DNA from: Clostridium sp. NkU-1
GTDB taxonomy: Bacteria > Bacillota_A > Clostridia > Lachnospirales > Lachnospiraceae
Direction: 5' to 3'
Assembly: GCA_001312405.1 (NCBI GenBank)
Contig: BBDR01000020.1
Location: 11,168-75,167, forward strand
DNA: 64,000 bases
The first letter of the stretch is position 1; each line of letters opens with the position of its first letter. A program made the position numbers and the translations under genes. Below are positions 51,208-60,591 of this stretch, piece by piece. Below the pieces are notes generated by a model. That model had not been told where the DNA came from and made no database searches. It saw only the letters and a list, made by a program, of their open reading frames with translations.

Positions 51208-51540
51208 CTATCCGAACGCCCGCTCAAATAATTCCTGTATTTCTTTCACTGCTTTTGCTTTTTCTACTTCCGTCATACCCTCTGTAGGATTATGGCGGCT
51301 TCTCCAGCTGTTCCTGATCTCATGCTGTGCTTTTGTAAACTGTTTCAGCATGTCCTTATCCTCTTCGCTACGGATACTTACGATCTGTCCTAACGGGGTC
51401 TTTGGCATGATCCCAGACAATAAGGTGCAGAACTCTTTCCAGTCCATGTCCTCTGCTTCGACAAGGCGAATATTGTACTGCATGGCAAAGGAGGATTCTA
51501 TCAGCTCCCAGTCTTCGAAGATATCATACCAGGAACTAGT
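51208..51540 (-). CDS. Gp15-like tail assembly protein, likely made as a frameshift fusion
   Basis: Matches the bacteriophage Gp15 family: WYDIFEDWELIESSFAMQYN and MDWKEFCTLLSGIMPKTPLG, IVSIRSEEDKDM. The Gp15-like homology begins upstream of the only Met (51483), in codons that continue without a start from the end of the preceding gene in the +1 frame. In long-tailed phages the two tail assembly chaperones are often made as a frameshift fusion, so expression as an extension of the preceding protein is inferred. A simple sequencing error at the same A4 run is the alternative. Confidence 0.7.
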   Translation of the reverse strand, partial: TSSWYDIFEDWELIESSFAMQYNIRLVEAEDMDWKEFCTLLSGIMPKTPLGQIVSIRSEEDKDMLKQFTKAQHEIRNSWRSRHNPTEGMTEVEKAKAVKEIQELFERAFG

Positions 51541-51883
51541 TTCTTTTCTTCCCTGCCTGTCTTTCCTCCCCGGCTTCAGCCTCCACTTTTTCTAAGTCCT
51601 CATTGGCAATCGCAGCCATGATAACATTGACAATAAGGCTCAGATTATCCATTGTGGGGTCCTGAGACATAATGTATTCGAAGGCTTCTTCCCCCAGAGT
51701 GATCTTGATAATAGAATCGATCTTGTCAAATTCATCCTTCTCCGGATCCTCAGTTACCGCCCTGATAAAAAGTACTGCACTTTTGCTTGTATTTATTTTA
51801 TACTCGTGGTCTGCGTCAATCTTGACCGTAGGCCGTTCCTTGCCGCTCTGCAATCTTGCAACAATGTCATAAGCTCTTGCCAT
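51536..51883 (-). CDS. Phage tail assembly chaperone (G-like)
   Basis: 115 aa from ATG 51883 (MARAYDIVARLQSGKERPTV) with AAGGAGGAG upstream; a 26-codon extension to 51961 overlaps the tail tube gene and is not used. The C-terminus is charged (EDLEKVEAEAGEERQAGKKRN). The stop lies right after GGG AAG AAA AGA AAC, where +1 slippage on AAAA would join it to the Gp15-like frame. Size, position between tail tube and tape measure, and the frame relation fit the gpG role. Confidence 0.75.
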   Translation of the reverse strand: MARAYDIVARLQSGKERPTVKIDADHEYKINTSKSAVLFIRAVTEDPEKDEFDKIDSIIKITLGEEAFEYIMSQDPTMDNLSLIVNVIMAAIANEDLEKVEAEAGEERQAGKKRN

Positions 51884-51896
51884 ATCTATCTCCTCC

Positions 51897-52358
51897 TTAT
51901 TCTCCTGCCTCAGTGCCGTTCCCAGGCGTATAAACCGGGCGGCCATCTCCAACCATGTCAAATTCTAACGGCGCTACGCTGGTGGAATCACCGCCGTAGA
52001 CTGATTTCACGTCTAATACGCAATCGTATGCAAGGGTTGCACCATCTGGAAATTCAATGGATGCCTTTGTGCCACAATCCAGCCCATCTTTCCACGCTAC
52101 GCTTGCTACATAATCATTTCCTGGGTCCCCGATGTTCCGTTTCCCCTTTAAACTGACCTTAAATTTTTTGGAGGTCATCAGAGATCTTGCCCATCCTTTT
52201 GTTGTCATGGGAGTCCAATCCTGGACACCACCATCAATGCTGATCTCAAAACTTTCCATGTCAGCAATCTCTTTCATATCGCTTTCTGTACTGGCCTTCC
52301 CTTTTACGCCAATTTTAAACACCAACCCGTAAACCGGAAATACTCCTAATTCTGGCAT
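51897..52358 (-). CDS. Phage major tail (tube) protein
   Basis: 153 aa. Starts MPELGVFPVYGLVFKIGVKG and shows the tail-tube pattern of a beta-sandwich with DMESFEISIDGGVQDWTPMTTKGWARSLMTSKKF, MTSKKFKVSLKGKR and a conserved DYVASVAWK region, quoted in parts. Located between the minor capsid/neck genes and the chaperones, the standard site. Intact. Confidence 0.8.
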   Translation of the reverse strand: MPELGVFPVYGLVFKIGVKGKASTESDMKEIADMESFEISIDGGVQDWTPMTTKGWARSLMTSKKFKVSLKGKRNIGDPGNDYVASVAWKDGLDCGTKASIEFPDGATLAYDCVLDVKSVYGGDSTSVAPLEFDMVGDGRPVYTPGNGTEAGE

Positions 52359-52362
52359 ATTA

Positions 52363-52754
52363 TCATCCTTTCTTATAATAAATCACAAAATTAATTACAT
52401 GTTCATAGATGCCCTTACTATCTGTCCCGACACTCACAGGGGAGTCTGTTCGCATATCAAATAAGAACACCTCATTATCACCTACAATCCCGCATTTTCC
52501 ATATAGAAGATCGTACAGTTCTTGTGCTTTTGCCTCCGCACAAACCGCATCTACTCCCCAATGGACCAGGACGGATACCGCCTTTGTATCATAGGATTTA
52601 TTTTTTTAAGCCACCTATTGGAATAGGGCGGTCAGGTCCCTGTGTGGGGTATATACCGATACACTGCTTGTCGTTTCCATTAATTTTTCCAATGTACCAA
52701 CAGGGACACTCTATTTTTGATTTTAAAAAAATTCTTTACATCTGTTAGTGTCAT
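52363..52754 (-). CDS. Phage minor capsid/tail-terminator protein (several frameshifts)
   Basis: About 131 aa when corrected. Readable pieces: MTLTDVKNFF, YIGKINGNDKQCIGIYTPHTG, PIPIGGL, SYDTKAVSVLVHWGVDAVCA and AQELYDLLYG, which match the minor capsid protein family PF12691 (G.I...K..CIG.Y ... IGG ... Y..K..S.LVHW). Breaks near 52720, 52620 and 52605. ATG 52754 overlaps the previous stop as ATGA. Probably closes the tail at the neck. Confidence 0.65.
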
Positions 52755-53128
52755 GTTATCAACCCTTTCGCATTTGCTTTCAGCCGGGCCTTAAAGGCAT
52801 TTTTAAAGAAGTCTTTCTTGGCACCATCGATATACTCCTGAAGCCACTGCCCCCCGGCATTCTGGTTTTTGTCAGTCCGAAAGTTATACTCCGGATGCCA
52901 GTAAAGCCGTCTTGCATAAGGAGTATCATAAACAATTTGATACTTGGACCTGGACTTCTTTTTCATGAAGGAGCTGCGTTCCAGCTCACCAGTCTCCTTC
53001 GGGACCACCTGACTGCTTACAATGTCAGATTTTACAGCAGCAACCGCCTGTTGAATCGATGGCTCAATCGCCTCCTGGATCTCTTTCAGCTTCCCCGAAT
53101 CCAGTTTGACCGTGACATTCACCTTCAT
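52751..53128 (-). CDS. Phage minor capsid protein 2-type neck protein
   Basis: 125 aa, MKVNVTVKLDSGKLKEIQEA start. Motifs VPKETGELERSSF and YDTPYARRLYWHPEYNFRTD resemble PF11114 minor capsid proteins/HK97 gp10-like neck proteins (the phrase YArR.y.hP..nF is characteristic). Overlaps both neighbours by a few bases, so translation is coupled. Intact. Confidence 0.8.
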   Translation of the reverse strand: MKVNVTVKLDSGKLKEIQEAIEPSIQQAVAAVKSDIVSSQVVPKETGELERSSFMKKKSRSKYQIVYDTPYARRLYWHPEYNFRTDKNQNAGGQWLQEYIDGAKKDFFKNAFKARLKANAKGLIT

Positions 53129-53469
53129 TAGATCAACCTCAATTCCGTGTAATTAACTGTCCCGTCCGGGTTCCTAACTTTAAGGGCCTGCATGATAGTT
53201 CTCTCTTTCCCAAAGATCGTAGCTTCTCCCCCGCTAATTACGGGTAGATCGGGACAGATATCACCAGGATACATAGCAATTCCTGATATCTGCACTAATT
53301 TCTGATCAGTATCCATAATCATTTTAGCGGAATCCTGGTAGTTGCATTTTAAGTCCGGGAGATCTGCCGCCACCAAAGGGCCGCCTGATTCAGATAGCCC
53401 TTCTTCATATAGGACTAACGTAATATCTGTCTTACACAGCCGTTTCGGCACCAAACATGGATATTTCAT
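53128..53469 (-). CDS. Phage minor capsid/head-closure protein
   Basis: 113 aa. Resembles PF10665-type minor capsid proteins: RLCKTDITLVLYEEGLSESG, CNYQDSAKMIMDTDQKLVQI and a terminal NYTELRLI. Lies between connector and neck genes; 1-bp overlap with the downstream gene. Probably the stopper at the portal exit. Confidence 0.75.
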   Translation of the reverse strand: MKYPCLVPKRLCKTDITLVLYEEGLSESGGPLVAADLPDLKCNYQDSAKMIMDTDQKLVQISGIAMYPGDICPDLPVISGGEATIFGKERTIMQALKVRNPDGTVNYTELRLI

Positions 53470-53473
53470 AGGC

Positions 53474-53859
53474 TCACCTCGCTAACCGGCAGCACAAGCC
53501 CGTCTGGGAGAGTTGAGCATATACATCTCGCTTCATGGCCACGCCTTTATCTGTAAATACATTCCAGGAGCTCCCAAACTGAACCGACGCACCATTAAGG
53601 CTGTAACTGGATAGATCGTGCCAATCTCATCCGCATTCTCATACTCAAAATCGGCCTGCTGGCAGATCACTTCCTGAATGACTTCCTTCTGAAACTCGGT
53701 CAAATTGGAAAATCCCCGGCCCACAATACGATTGTAGGTCAGGGAATCAATGTGACGGCTGGCTTGTCGAAGGTGCCTTTCCAGTTCTTCCTCCGACACT
53801 GTGCTGCTTTATAGGTTCCTTTGTAATAATCTGGTGTGACATAGGGGACGTAAGCCATA
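53474..53859 (-). CDS. Phage head-tail connector (gp6-like), two frameshifts
   Basis: About 128 aa. MAYVPYVTPDYYKGTYKGST opens the protein; the middle EEELERHLRQASRHIDSLTY and FQKEVIQEVICQQADFEYEN are the helical gp6/gp15-type connector core. A missing G near 53808 and a missing A near 53547 break the frame; correction carries the end to GVAMKRDVYAQLSQTGL and a stop at 53474. Follows the capsid genes, as expected. Confidence 0.78.
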
Positions 53860-54096
53860 TTACTCACCCGCTTTCTGGTTTGCAGTTTTCCCTTTCTTTG
53901 GTGAATCCTTTTCGGCACCATCAGCCGGAATCTCTTCTGGAGTCTCTTCTGGGTTTACTGTCTGAGTCTCCATCTCATAACCATGACCAAGGAACCAATT
54001 AATCAGACGGGGATCGTCTGTCTCTCCCACACCGTTGCAAAAAGATACACTGGCGGAAATACCAGTGTACTGCTTGTTTGGAGCATATACTTTCAT
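53860..54096 (-). CDS. Small phage head-region protein
   Basis: 78 aa, MKVYAPNKQYTGISASVSFC at the start and an acidic/Lys tail (EIPADGAEKDSPKKGKTANQ). Proteins of this kind, with a short KVYAPN.QYTG head, sit after the capsid gene in many clostridial phages. No assigned function. Stop and next start adjoin. Confidence 0.6.
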   Translation of the reverse strand: MKVYAPNKQYTGISASVSFCNGVGETDDPRLINWFLGHGYEMETQTVNPEETPEEIPADGAEKDSPKKGKTANQKAGE

Positions 54097-54107
54097 AAAG
54101 AACCTCC

Positions 54108-55067
54108 TTATTTTACTTTAATATTGCGGAATGCACCGGCTGCCTTTGAAGCCTTTAAAGCGATTGCCGCATTCATTTCCACCTCACCGGTCTTTACTGC
54201 TCCTGATGTGGTAAAGTCAGGGAGCCAGGTCTGCACCGGCGCCACTCCAGCAAAGGAAACCCCATGGAGTCCGTCTAGTGCCAGCCTTGCCGCAAAAAGG
54301 GAAGTGGTTCCTTTGGCTGTATCAATGCCTACCACCTCATTATTAGTTCCCGGCTTTGCCCCCAGGTCCACAAAGGGAATATTTCCATAAGCCTCTACAT
54401 TGGTTCCCCAGTCACTCTTAGTCACCTGATACATAGACGCACGCCTTGCACATGCTCTCAGTTTAGAGATCAGTTTGGTGTTACCGGCGATGAAAGACGG
54501 TTCACCATCAAGGCCACGAAGGAATTCATCGAGCATATCCAGGAAGTGCTGGAAATTATCCGTTACCAGCTGGGACGTGGATAAATCAATGATTGATTCT
54601 CCAGCATTATACTCCGTGGAACTTCCAGCAAGAGCTTTTTCCAAACCATCAAAAGCATTACTGTCCACTGCGCTGTCACCATTGATAAAGGTATCATTAA
54701 ATAACGCCTGTGCTGCCTTGATCTTCTGGGACTGCTGAAGCTCTACCTCAGATACGATACCACCCATATTGGCAATAACACGGTCAATCTGATAGGAACC
54801 ACCAAATACCTTAATGTCTACAGAATGACGCTCCTTGGTGACCTCATGGGGCGTATATTCCTTGTTAATCTCACGAAACTGCGCTGTAGGCTGTGTTTTC
54901 AGTCTGGTGTAGGAATAAGTAGGGGTTGCTCCGCCTCCGGTCGGGGAAACGGCATCATCAAAAGTGATATGATCCAGAATCCAGTTGGATTTCCTAAACT
55001 CATCAATCACCCCGATCTGCAGGTCGTCCTGCACATTTTTTCTTGCTTCTTCTAACGTAATAGCCAT
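54108..55067 (-). CDS. Phage major capsid protein
   Basis: 319 aa, intact. MAITLEEARKNVQDDLQIGV, then the HK97-fold pattern with FGGSYQIDRVIANMGGIVSE, QQSQKIKAAQALFNDTFING, FIAGNTKLISKLRACARR and IALKASKAAGAFRNIKVK at the end. Lies directly downstream of a scaffold gene with a strong ribosome site (AAGGAG). No N-terminal protease-processing domain visible. Confidence 0.85.
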   Translation of the reverse strand: MAITLEEARKNVQDDLQIGVIDEFRKSNWILDHITFDDAVSPTGGGATPTYSYTRLKTQPTAQFREINKEYTPHEVTKERHSVDIKVFGGSYQIDRVIANMGGIVSEVELQQSQKIKAAQALFNDTFINGDSAVDSNAFDGLEKALAGSSTEYNAGESIIDLSTSQLVTDNFQHFLDMLDEFLRGLDGEPSFIAGNTKLISKLRACARRASMYQVTKSDWGTNVEAYGNIPFVDLGAKPGTNNEVVGIDTAKGTTSLFAARLALDGLHGVSFAGVAPVQTWLPDFTTSGAVKTGEVEMNAAIALKASKAAGAFRNIKVK

Positions 55068-55089
55068 AATTCATTCATCTCCTTAAAAT

Positions 55090-55695
55090 TTATTTGGAAG
55101 GCATCTGTGCCTGAAGCTTTGCCTCAATGGCTGCTTTCATATCCACCTTTCCTTCATCGGTTTTTGTTGTTGCTTGGGTCTGCTGACCGGGAGCTCCAAG
55201 GGGACGGAAGCCTGTGTTTTTTGCCAGTTCGGTCTTTGTTTCCTTAAACAGAAACGGCTTGGATTCCTTGATGGATTTCAATTGCTCATCCAAACCTGTG
55301 ATCTTCCCATCATCAGAAAGAATCAGCTTAGATTTATCAAACAGGCCAGCTACCAGCTCTGAGTCCTGGGCAGATTCCCCAAGCGCCAGTTTAATGGCAG
55401 TTGAAAGTTTCAGCTCCTTCATGTCTGCCTCGTTTTTCTCCATCGCCGCTTTATTCTCAACCTGCAGAGTTTCAATCTGTTTTAGCAGTTCCGCATTATC
55501 CCCGCTGTTCTTCTTTAAGTCCTCCAGCTGCTTATCCCGGTCTTTGATATCCTTTTCCAGCTGAACCTTTGCTTGATTGGCTGCGTCATAATCTGTTTTA
55601 GGTACATAAGATTCCAGTTCCTTTTTTGAAGCCTCTGCTGCTTTGGCCGCCTGCTCCTCGCTAATTCCCAATGCGATAAATTCTTCTTTTTCCAT
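55090..55695 (-). CDS. Phage scaffolding protein (GP20-like)
   Basis: 201 aa from ATG 55695 (MEKEEFIALGISEEQAAKAA). Strongly helical and charged; a long coiled coil spans residues ~35-105 (QLEKDIKDRDKQLEDLKKNS, LLKQIETLQVENKAAMEKNE) followed by IKLALGESAQDSELVAGLFDKSKLIL, the core of phage minor structural protein GP20. A seven-codon upstream extension lies inside the ribosome site. Directs capsid assembly and precedes the capsid gene. Confidence 0.83.
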   Translation of the reverse strand: MEKEEFIALGISEEQAAKAAEASKKELESYVPKTDYDAANQAKVQLEKDIKDRDKQLEDLKKNSGDNAELLKQIETLQVENKAAMEKNEADMKELKLSTAIKLALGESAQDSELVAGLFDKSKLILSDDGKITGLDEQLKSIKESKPFLFKETKTELAKNTGFRPLGAPGQQTQATTKTDEGKVDMKAAIEAKLQAQMPSK

Positions 55696-55841
55696 GATCT
55701 CATCCTTTCTATGCAATAAAATAACGCCCAGGATATCCCGCGCGCTTTATCAATAAAAATATTTGAATTATATCGGATCCTCTCTTATCCTGTGCATACT
55801 GCCTCCGATCTGTTGCGATGGCCGCAACTCAGAATATAAAA

Positions 55842-55875
55842 ATACCACCAATCCGTTAATAGATCAGTGGTATTA
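55842..55875 (-). terminator. Terminator after the putative immunity gene
   Basis: AATACCAC-TGATC and GGATT-GGTGGTATT form a stem followed by TTTATATT on the minus strand. It isolates the minor capsid-toxin pair from the scaffold-capsid genes. Confidence 0.65.
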
Positions 55876-56112
55876 AACAACATCGATATCAATACATTCT
55901 GCCAATTCATTAAGCGATTTCCCGCCGTAAAACGGATCACTCATAACATCATCGATATTGCCATATTCCTTTATGTCTTCGCCATGCCACGCCTGAAAAG
56001 TTGGAATGCCATTCTCCACCTCCGATGTTATCCCTGAGGGCACATTGTTGTATGAAAACACGATATCATTACAACAATCCGCAATTATTCGTTTTACATC
56101 ATCTTTTTTCAT
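55873..56112 (-). CDS. Small acidic protein, candidate immunity partner of the minor capsid toxin domain
   Basis: 79 aa, MKKDDVKRIIADCCNDIVFS then acidic with IKEYGNIDDVMSDPFYGGKS and ELAECIDIDVV. Not a known structural protein. It overlaps the end of the minor capsid gene by 4 bp (ATGA) and is followed by its own terminator. Size, acidity and coupling match immunity genes of polymorphic phage toxins. The role is inferred from context only. Confidence 0.55.
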   Translation of the reverse strand: MKKDDVKRIIADCCNDIVFSYNNVPSGITSEVENGIPTFQAWHGEDIKEYGNIDDVMSDPFYGGKSLNELAECIDIDVV

Positions 56113-57707
56113 AAGATATCACCATTCTCCTTTCTCTCTACTTCCGTTAATTCACGAGTGGTCTTATTACGCAAATTCTGTTCGGAATCCCAGTCATAAT
56201 CATGAGCGTGCTCGCCATTTTCACCATACGGATGCTGCTTCGGGTTTCTGTGGTTCGTTGTGTGAATGTCCTTGTCTTTCAACCCCTTATCCCCGTAAAT
56301 TGTCCTGACGTCAACTTTACCGTTCTTGTCAATATGATCTATTACAGATCCAGGATTTGCAGCTTTAGGGGTTCCTGAATGGCCACTAACTACTTTATCT
56401 GCTTTCAGTATACCAGAACCATGATCTTTTTCAATAGCATTCCCCTGACTTTCCTCTGTTAATCCACGTGTTTTTTCCCGATCAGGAGCTCTTCGCAATT
56501 CTGGGTGAGCTTCTAGATGTTCTTTCATCTCTTTTTGAAGTTCTATTAATTTATCGTTTGCAAATTTTGCTGTATCTCTCTGCGTTGATCCAGCTGCTAT
56601 CCGCTTCCACTTTCGGATTTTTCTCTCAATTGCACGCTGTTCCTGCTCAGCAGTATAACTCTCTTTGGCCTTTTCTTCGTCTGGTACAGTAGGGAGTGTC
56701 GTTATGCCCTGAAAATACGTTGTTAGGGTATGGCGGCAATTCGGGTGCAGCAGTCCCGCTTTCATAGCTTCAGACAAAAGGGGGACTCCTAGTTCTTTCG
56801 CCTCCTCAGCTGTCCCGCGGCTGAACACATCATCGACCAGAACCTTTCCTTGCCACGGTGCACACTTAGAGCATGTATTGGCATGTGCTGACACAACTAC
56901 GGTGTGTATCCCCCATTGATCTCTTAACTTTCCCTCAGCGAGAAACGTCGCCCGCTGGGAGGCGGTACGCAAAGCCATTTCCGCATAGCTGGCAATATTG
57001 ACCCGCCTGCCGGTTTTATACTCAATACAATTAACTCCGGCATTTAAGAAATCCTTTGTGGCCATGTCGATTGCCTGATCTAATGTTTTGGTACCCGCAG
57101 ACATGTACATTCCGGTCTTATAAATGGTCTGCCTGTAGATATCATCCATGTATCTCCAAACAGCTCCCTGTGCCTTTTCCATATCTTTTATAACCTGAGC
57201 TTTTAAATCAGCCGCCTTTTGATCGTTATCTTTTCCGGTCAAGGTCTTTTCTCCCCCTTCTGCCGGAACGTTCCTTCGGCAGTTTCTTGCATAGAATTTA
57301 CTTTATCTACGTTTATATCAAAAAAGCTTTCTTCCCGCTTCGCTGGTATATCTAATTCTTTTTTTTCTACCGAAACCGGTAGTCTCAGTGACTTGCCTGC
57401 GGTACTGATCAGCCGATACAACGCCTTTTTTTGCCTTATCAAAGCTTCCTTGCAGTGTACAGTCAATAGTTTCTTTGATCTCAGAGCTGTGGTTATTTAC
57501 GATATCCAGGTTTTCCTTCCTGAATTTGAAAAGGTTCCGAAGTTTTGCTTTCTGCCACATCTCCCACCGGAATCCTTCCTTCTCTTCTTCCTTCTCGTGG
57601 CGTGTCAGGTTGCGCTTAAGATTTTTGATAAGATCATGCTCTATTTCCTCAAAAATTTTTCTAAGGTTATAGGCGCTATCACTCGGTAATTCCTGTTTCT
57701 GGCGCAT
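56109..57707 (-). CDS. Phage minor capsid protein (Phage_min_cap2) with a toxin-like C-terminal domain (two frameshifts)
   Basis: About 533 aa when joined. N-terminal helical region (AYNLRKIFEEIEHDLIKNLK) and the min_cap2/MuF-like core with VVVSAHANTCSKCAPWQGKV and AGLLHPNCRHTLTTYFQG (Cys/His motif), placed right after the portal. An unrelated C-terminal ~100 residues follow a Ser/Gln-rich linker: GSVIDHIDKNGKVDVRTIYG, DIHTTNHRNPKQHPYGENGE and HAHDYDW. His-rich domains like this occur at the end of polymorphic toxins. Errors: an extra A in the A8 run near 57359 and a missing G near 57253. ATG 57707 has GGAGGG 8 nt upstream. Confidence 0.75.
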
Positions 57708-59196
57708 TGGCTGCACCCTCCATTCCATCGTAACCAGCTACGTTTGGTTCCTCGGTATTCATGATTCCAAGCTCAACCTTGATTCGCTCAATCTCCTCCA
57801 CTTTTTTATCTTCCATCATGGTATCACCATACAGTTCATCTATGGCTTTTTCTATGCTCATAACACCGCTGGTCCGTGCCTTGCTGACAGTCTCTACCAC
57901 GGAATCAAACCCGGGAGCTGCGTACTCTCCAAATTTGATAGAAACCTCATATTCTCCAGGAGATTTTTTCTGCATTTGGTCATAAGTCATCATAACTCTG
58001 CTGACCAGCTCTGGAATAACCTTGCAAAGCACCTTAACCAGCGTTCCTCTGGTGTGCATGGTGATTTTCTCCTTTTCCCTTTGGCTATCCGCATTGTCTG
58101 TCTTTTTCAGATCAATGCCAAGAGTAGCCGGTGATATGATGCCCTGCAGCACCAGGTCCATAAACGCTGAATAGCTGTTTAAATACGCTTCATAGGATAT
58201 CTGGGGCTGGGAGACCTCAATCTTATCGCTATAGCCCTCTTTCTTGACTGCCCCGATCGTTATGTAATCATTGTCAAATTCATTCGGTTCAATCAGCTGT
58301 CCGGTGTTCGGATCCCTTGGAACCATATCCTCGGGGATATATCGGTTTACCCTCCCCTTTCTTACTGCATCAAGCCACTGGCTAATAACTTCGTCCAAAG
58401 CGTCCAGGTCGTCTGTCTTTCCTTCAAAGAGAGCTTTTCCACGTCCTTTCCACTTGCTTGATGAAAAAAATATAAGGGGGATTCCCATTATGTAGTCTCC
58501 ATCAAAAGCGGTATCTTCATAAACGCCTGTCTCCGGGAGTGCTTTAAGAGGGACTTCCTCTCCTCCATCGTCAAAGAGCTTGTAGGTCACATACCCTTTT
58601 CCATAGGTCTCTTCAAGGCGGTATTCCTTTGTTTTGCTGTTTGGATAGGGATATGCTGTAGAAAAAATGAGCTCAGACAACCTGCCACGCTGGTATTTAT
58701 ACTCTACCCGGTCCGCTTCATAAAACTCTATGACAGGATACTGGCTAACTGGATCCAGGCTTATCTTAAAGGCACCGTCCCCAGCCGATAGGGCCCCGGC
58801 AACAGCTTCCCCTAGGAGGCCATCAAAGTCGTTTTCCTTTGCAATTTCGTTCCATAATTTCTTAAGCGTCTGCGATTCCCCTTTTTCACCGAAGCTGATA
58901 TCATTAAGATCCGCTGTTATGATATCCTTAAACCGATCCACCACAATACCTACGATACCTGAATGGATCTTTCTTACTTTCCGAAATGGAACAGAAGCCC
59001 AAAACCTTGCTTTGAATATGTCGCAGTATGCCGTCTGCTTAAAGACTGTTCCAGCTCTGACGGATCTCCCCGGTACCAAATCTTATTTTTTTAGAACATT
59101 CCCCTGAAATGAAAGCGGCTCCTTAATGATCACCTGCCGTTCCCCGGCCGGTTCGATCTTAAGCAATTTGAAAAACATATCTTTAAACCAACCCAT
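57679..59196 (-). CDS. Phage portal protein (SPP1 gp6-like), two frameshifts
   Basis: About 506 aa. It begins MGWFKDMFFKLLKIEPAGER at ATG 59196 after GGAGGAG. The core has FEGKTDDLDALDEVISQWLD, ISPATLGIDLKKTDNADSQR and EKITMHTRGTLVKVL, all characteristic of SPP1-type portals. Errors in the first 55 codons: an extra A near 59090 and a missing base near 59045. It forms the dodecameric DNA gate and binds the terminase. The end overlaps the minor capsid gene by 29 bp, and the terminase stop abuts its start. Confidence 0.88.
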
Positions 59197-60591
59197 TTAT
59201 GAACTCCTCCTTCTTGTTCCTATTTTGATTTCGTATGGCAGCCATGCGTACTGTACGCTGTTTACCATGTGATCGTTTTTGTCCTCCGGCGTATTGTCCT
59301 TACCTTCTAACCAGCTGTATACTTCAAGCTCCCGGATATAGTTTGCGCAAGTATCCACGATGTAGAAACATGGCTTTGCTCCTGCATCTGCAAACCAGTT
59401 TAACTGATTGGTAATACGATCAATGATCTGTTCTTTCTTCCAGGCATCATTGAAATTGTAGATGCAACCATATAAACGCTTGTGTTTTAAGAACTCTGTT
59501 ATGGTTGCCTGATCCGCAGAATCGATGAAGGTATCTCTGGCAAATCCCCAATCAGTACGGTTGCGATCAAGGAAGTCGATAAAGTTACGGACCGTATCAG
59601 TAGGGGCCAGAGGTACACCCAGATCTGCGTTGTTATAAACCTTCTCGTCAAGTACATAGCAGTTTCCCCGGTTCGTGATCCCGATAAAGCTCATGGAAAT
59701 GGTATCCGGCGACTTCTGGGAATAGGACGTATCCAGACCAGCAGAAAAGTGTACAAACCATTCTGTCTGATGGCGGTCGTTCTGATTCCGGATAAACTGT
59801 TTTGCATGATCCTTACTGACCACATGCTTTTTCCTGTCAAAGTTGCTAAAGATCAGGCCGGTTGCCTTACCTCTTAGGCCCTCAATCTTGTTCTTCCATA
59901 TCTTCGTGCCTTTCGGCGTATTCCGGATAATGTTTTCCAGCTTCTCCTTGGATAGACCCAAATTATGGGTAAAAGAAAAGAACCAATGCACCCAGCCGGG
60001 CTTTGGTTCCCCTCGTAATTCTTCCAGTATTTCTTTCGGCGTTTCGTATTTCCAATCAGTAAGTGGCCGGGAACAGTTAATATACTCCTTGTAGATTGGC
60101 AGGTTCGGATCATCTGGGTTAAGCGTTCCCATCAGGTAATCACAACGCATGGCAGATTCCCGTACAAACTCAATATCGGCTGTATTGATCTCGTCAATGT
60201 ACAGACAGCCGTACTGACCGCCCAGAGCCTTCTGCCATTTCTTCTTATCCCCATAGCCCATTACATAGATGATCTTATCGCCACCGGAAGTATGGAAGAG
60301 AATGTGGGGGATCTTATCATCTTTGGTTCCGTTTCCGTTGTACTCAGCCAGAACGCCAAAATCATCTATGATTCCAAGATCCTTATTAATGATATTCTTT
60401 TCAGCAGTACCGGTATCCTTTGCCGCAATGATGTGCAGCTTCTTGGGGCTTTCTGCTACCTTAAGCATGAACTTAAACAGACCTACCGTAGTCTTACCCG
60501 CAGCCGTAGTCCCTTCAAGAAACTCCACAGGAGCATCACATTTAAGAAATGCTTTGTACTTCTCTGACAAAAGAAGGCGTTCATCACTCAT
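59197..60591 (-). CDS. terL: Phage terminase large subunit
   Basis: 464 aa, intact. Packaging ATPase with Walker A EGTTAAGKTT (residues ~25-35) and Walker B GCLYIDEIN (~130); the C-terminal nuclease half has acidic residues in HFSAGLDTSYSQKSPD, TFIDSADQATI and EDKNDHMVNSVQYAW. Close to the PBSX/SPP1-type TerL group by layout. Start overlaps the small-subunit stop by one base (TAATG). It sits in the standard terS-terL-portal order. Confidence 0.9.
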   Translation of the reverse strand: MSDERLLLSEKYKAFLKCDAPVEFLEGTTAAGKTTVGLFKFMLKVAESPKKLHIIAAKDTGTAEKNIINKDLGIIDDFGVLAEYNGNGTKDDKIPHILFHTSGGDKIIYVMGYGDKKKWQKALGGQYGCLYIDEINTADIEFVRESAMRCDYLMGTLNPDDPNLPIYKEYINCSRPLTDWKYETPKEILEELRGEPKPGWVHWFFSFTHNLGLSKEKLENIIRNTPKGTKIWKNKIEGLRGKATGLIFSNFDRKKHVVSKDHAKQFIRNQNDRHQTEWFVHFSAGLDTSYSQKSPDTISMSFIGITNRGNCYVLDEKVYNNADLGVPLAPTDTVRNFIDFLDRNRTDWGFARDTFIDSADQATITEFLKHKRLYGCIYNFNDAWKKEQIIDRITNQLNWFADAGAKPCFYIVDTCANYIRELEVYSWLEGKDNTPEDKNDHMVNSVQYAWLPYEIKIGTRRRSS

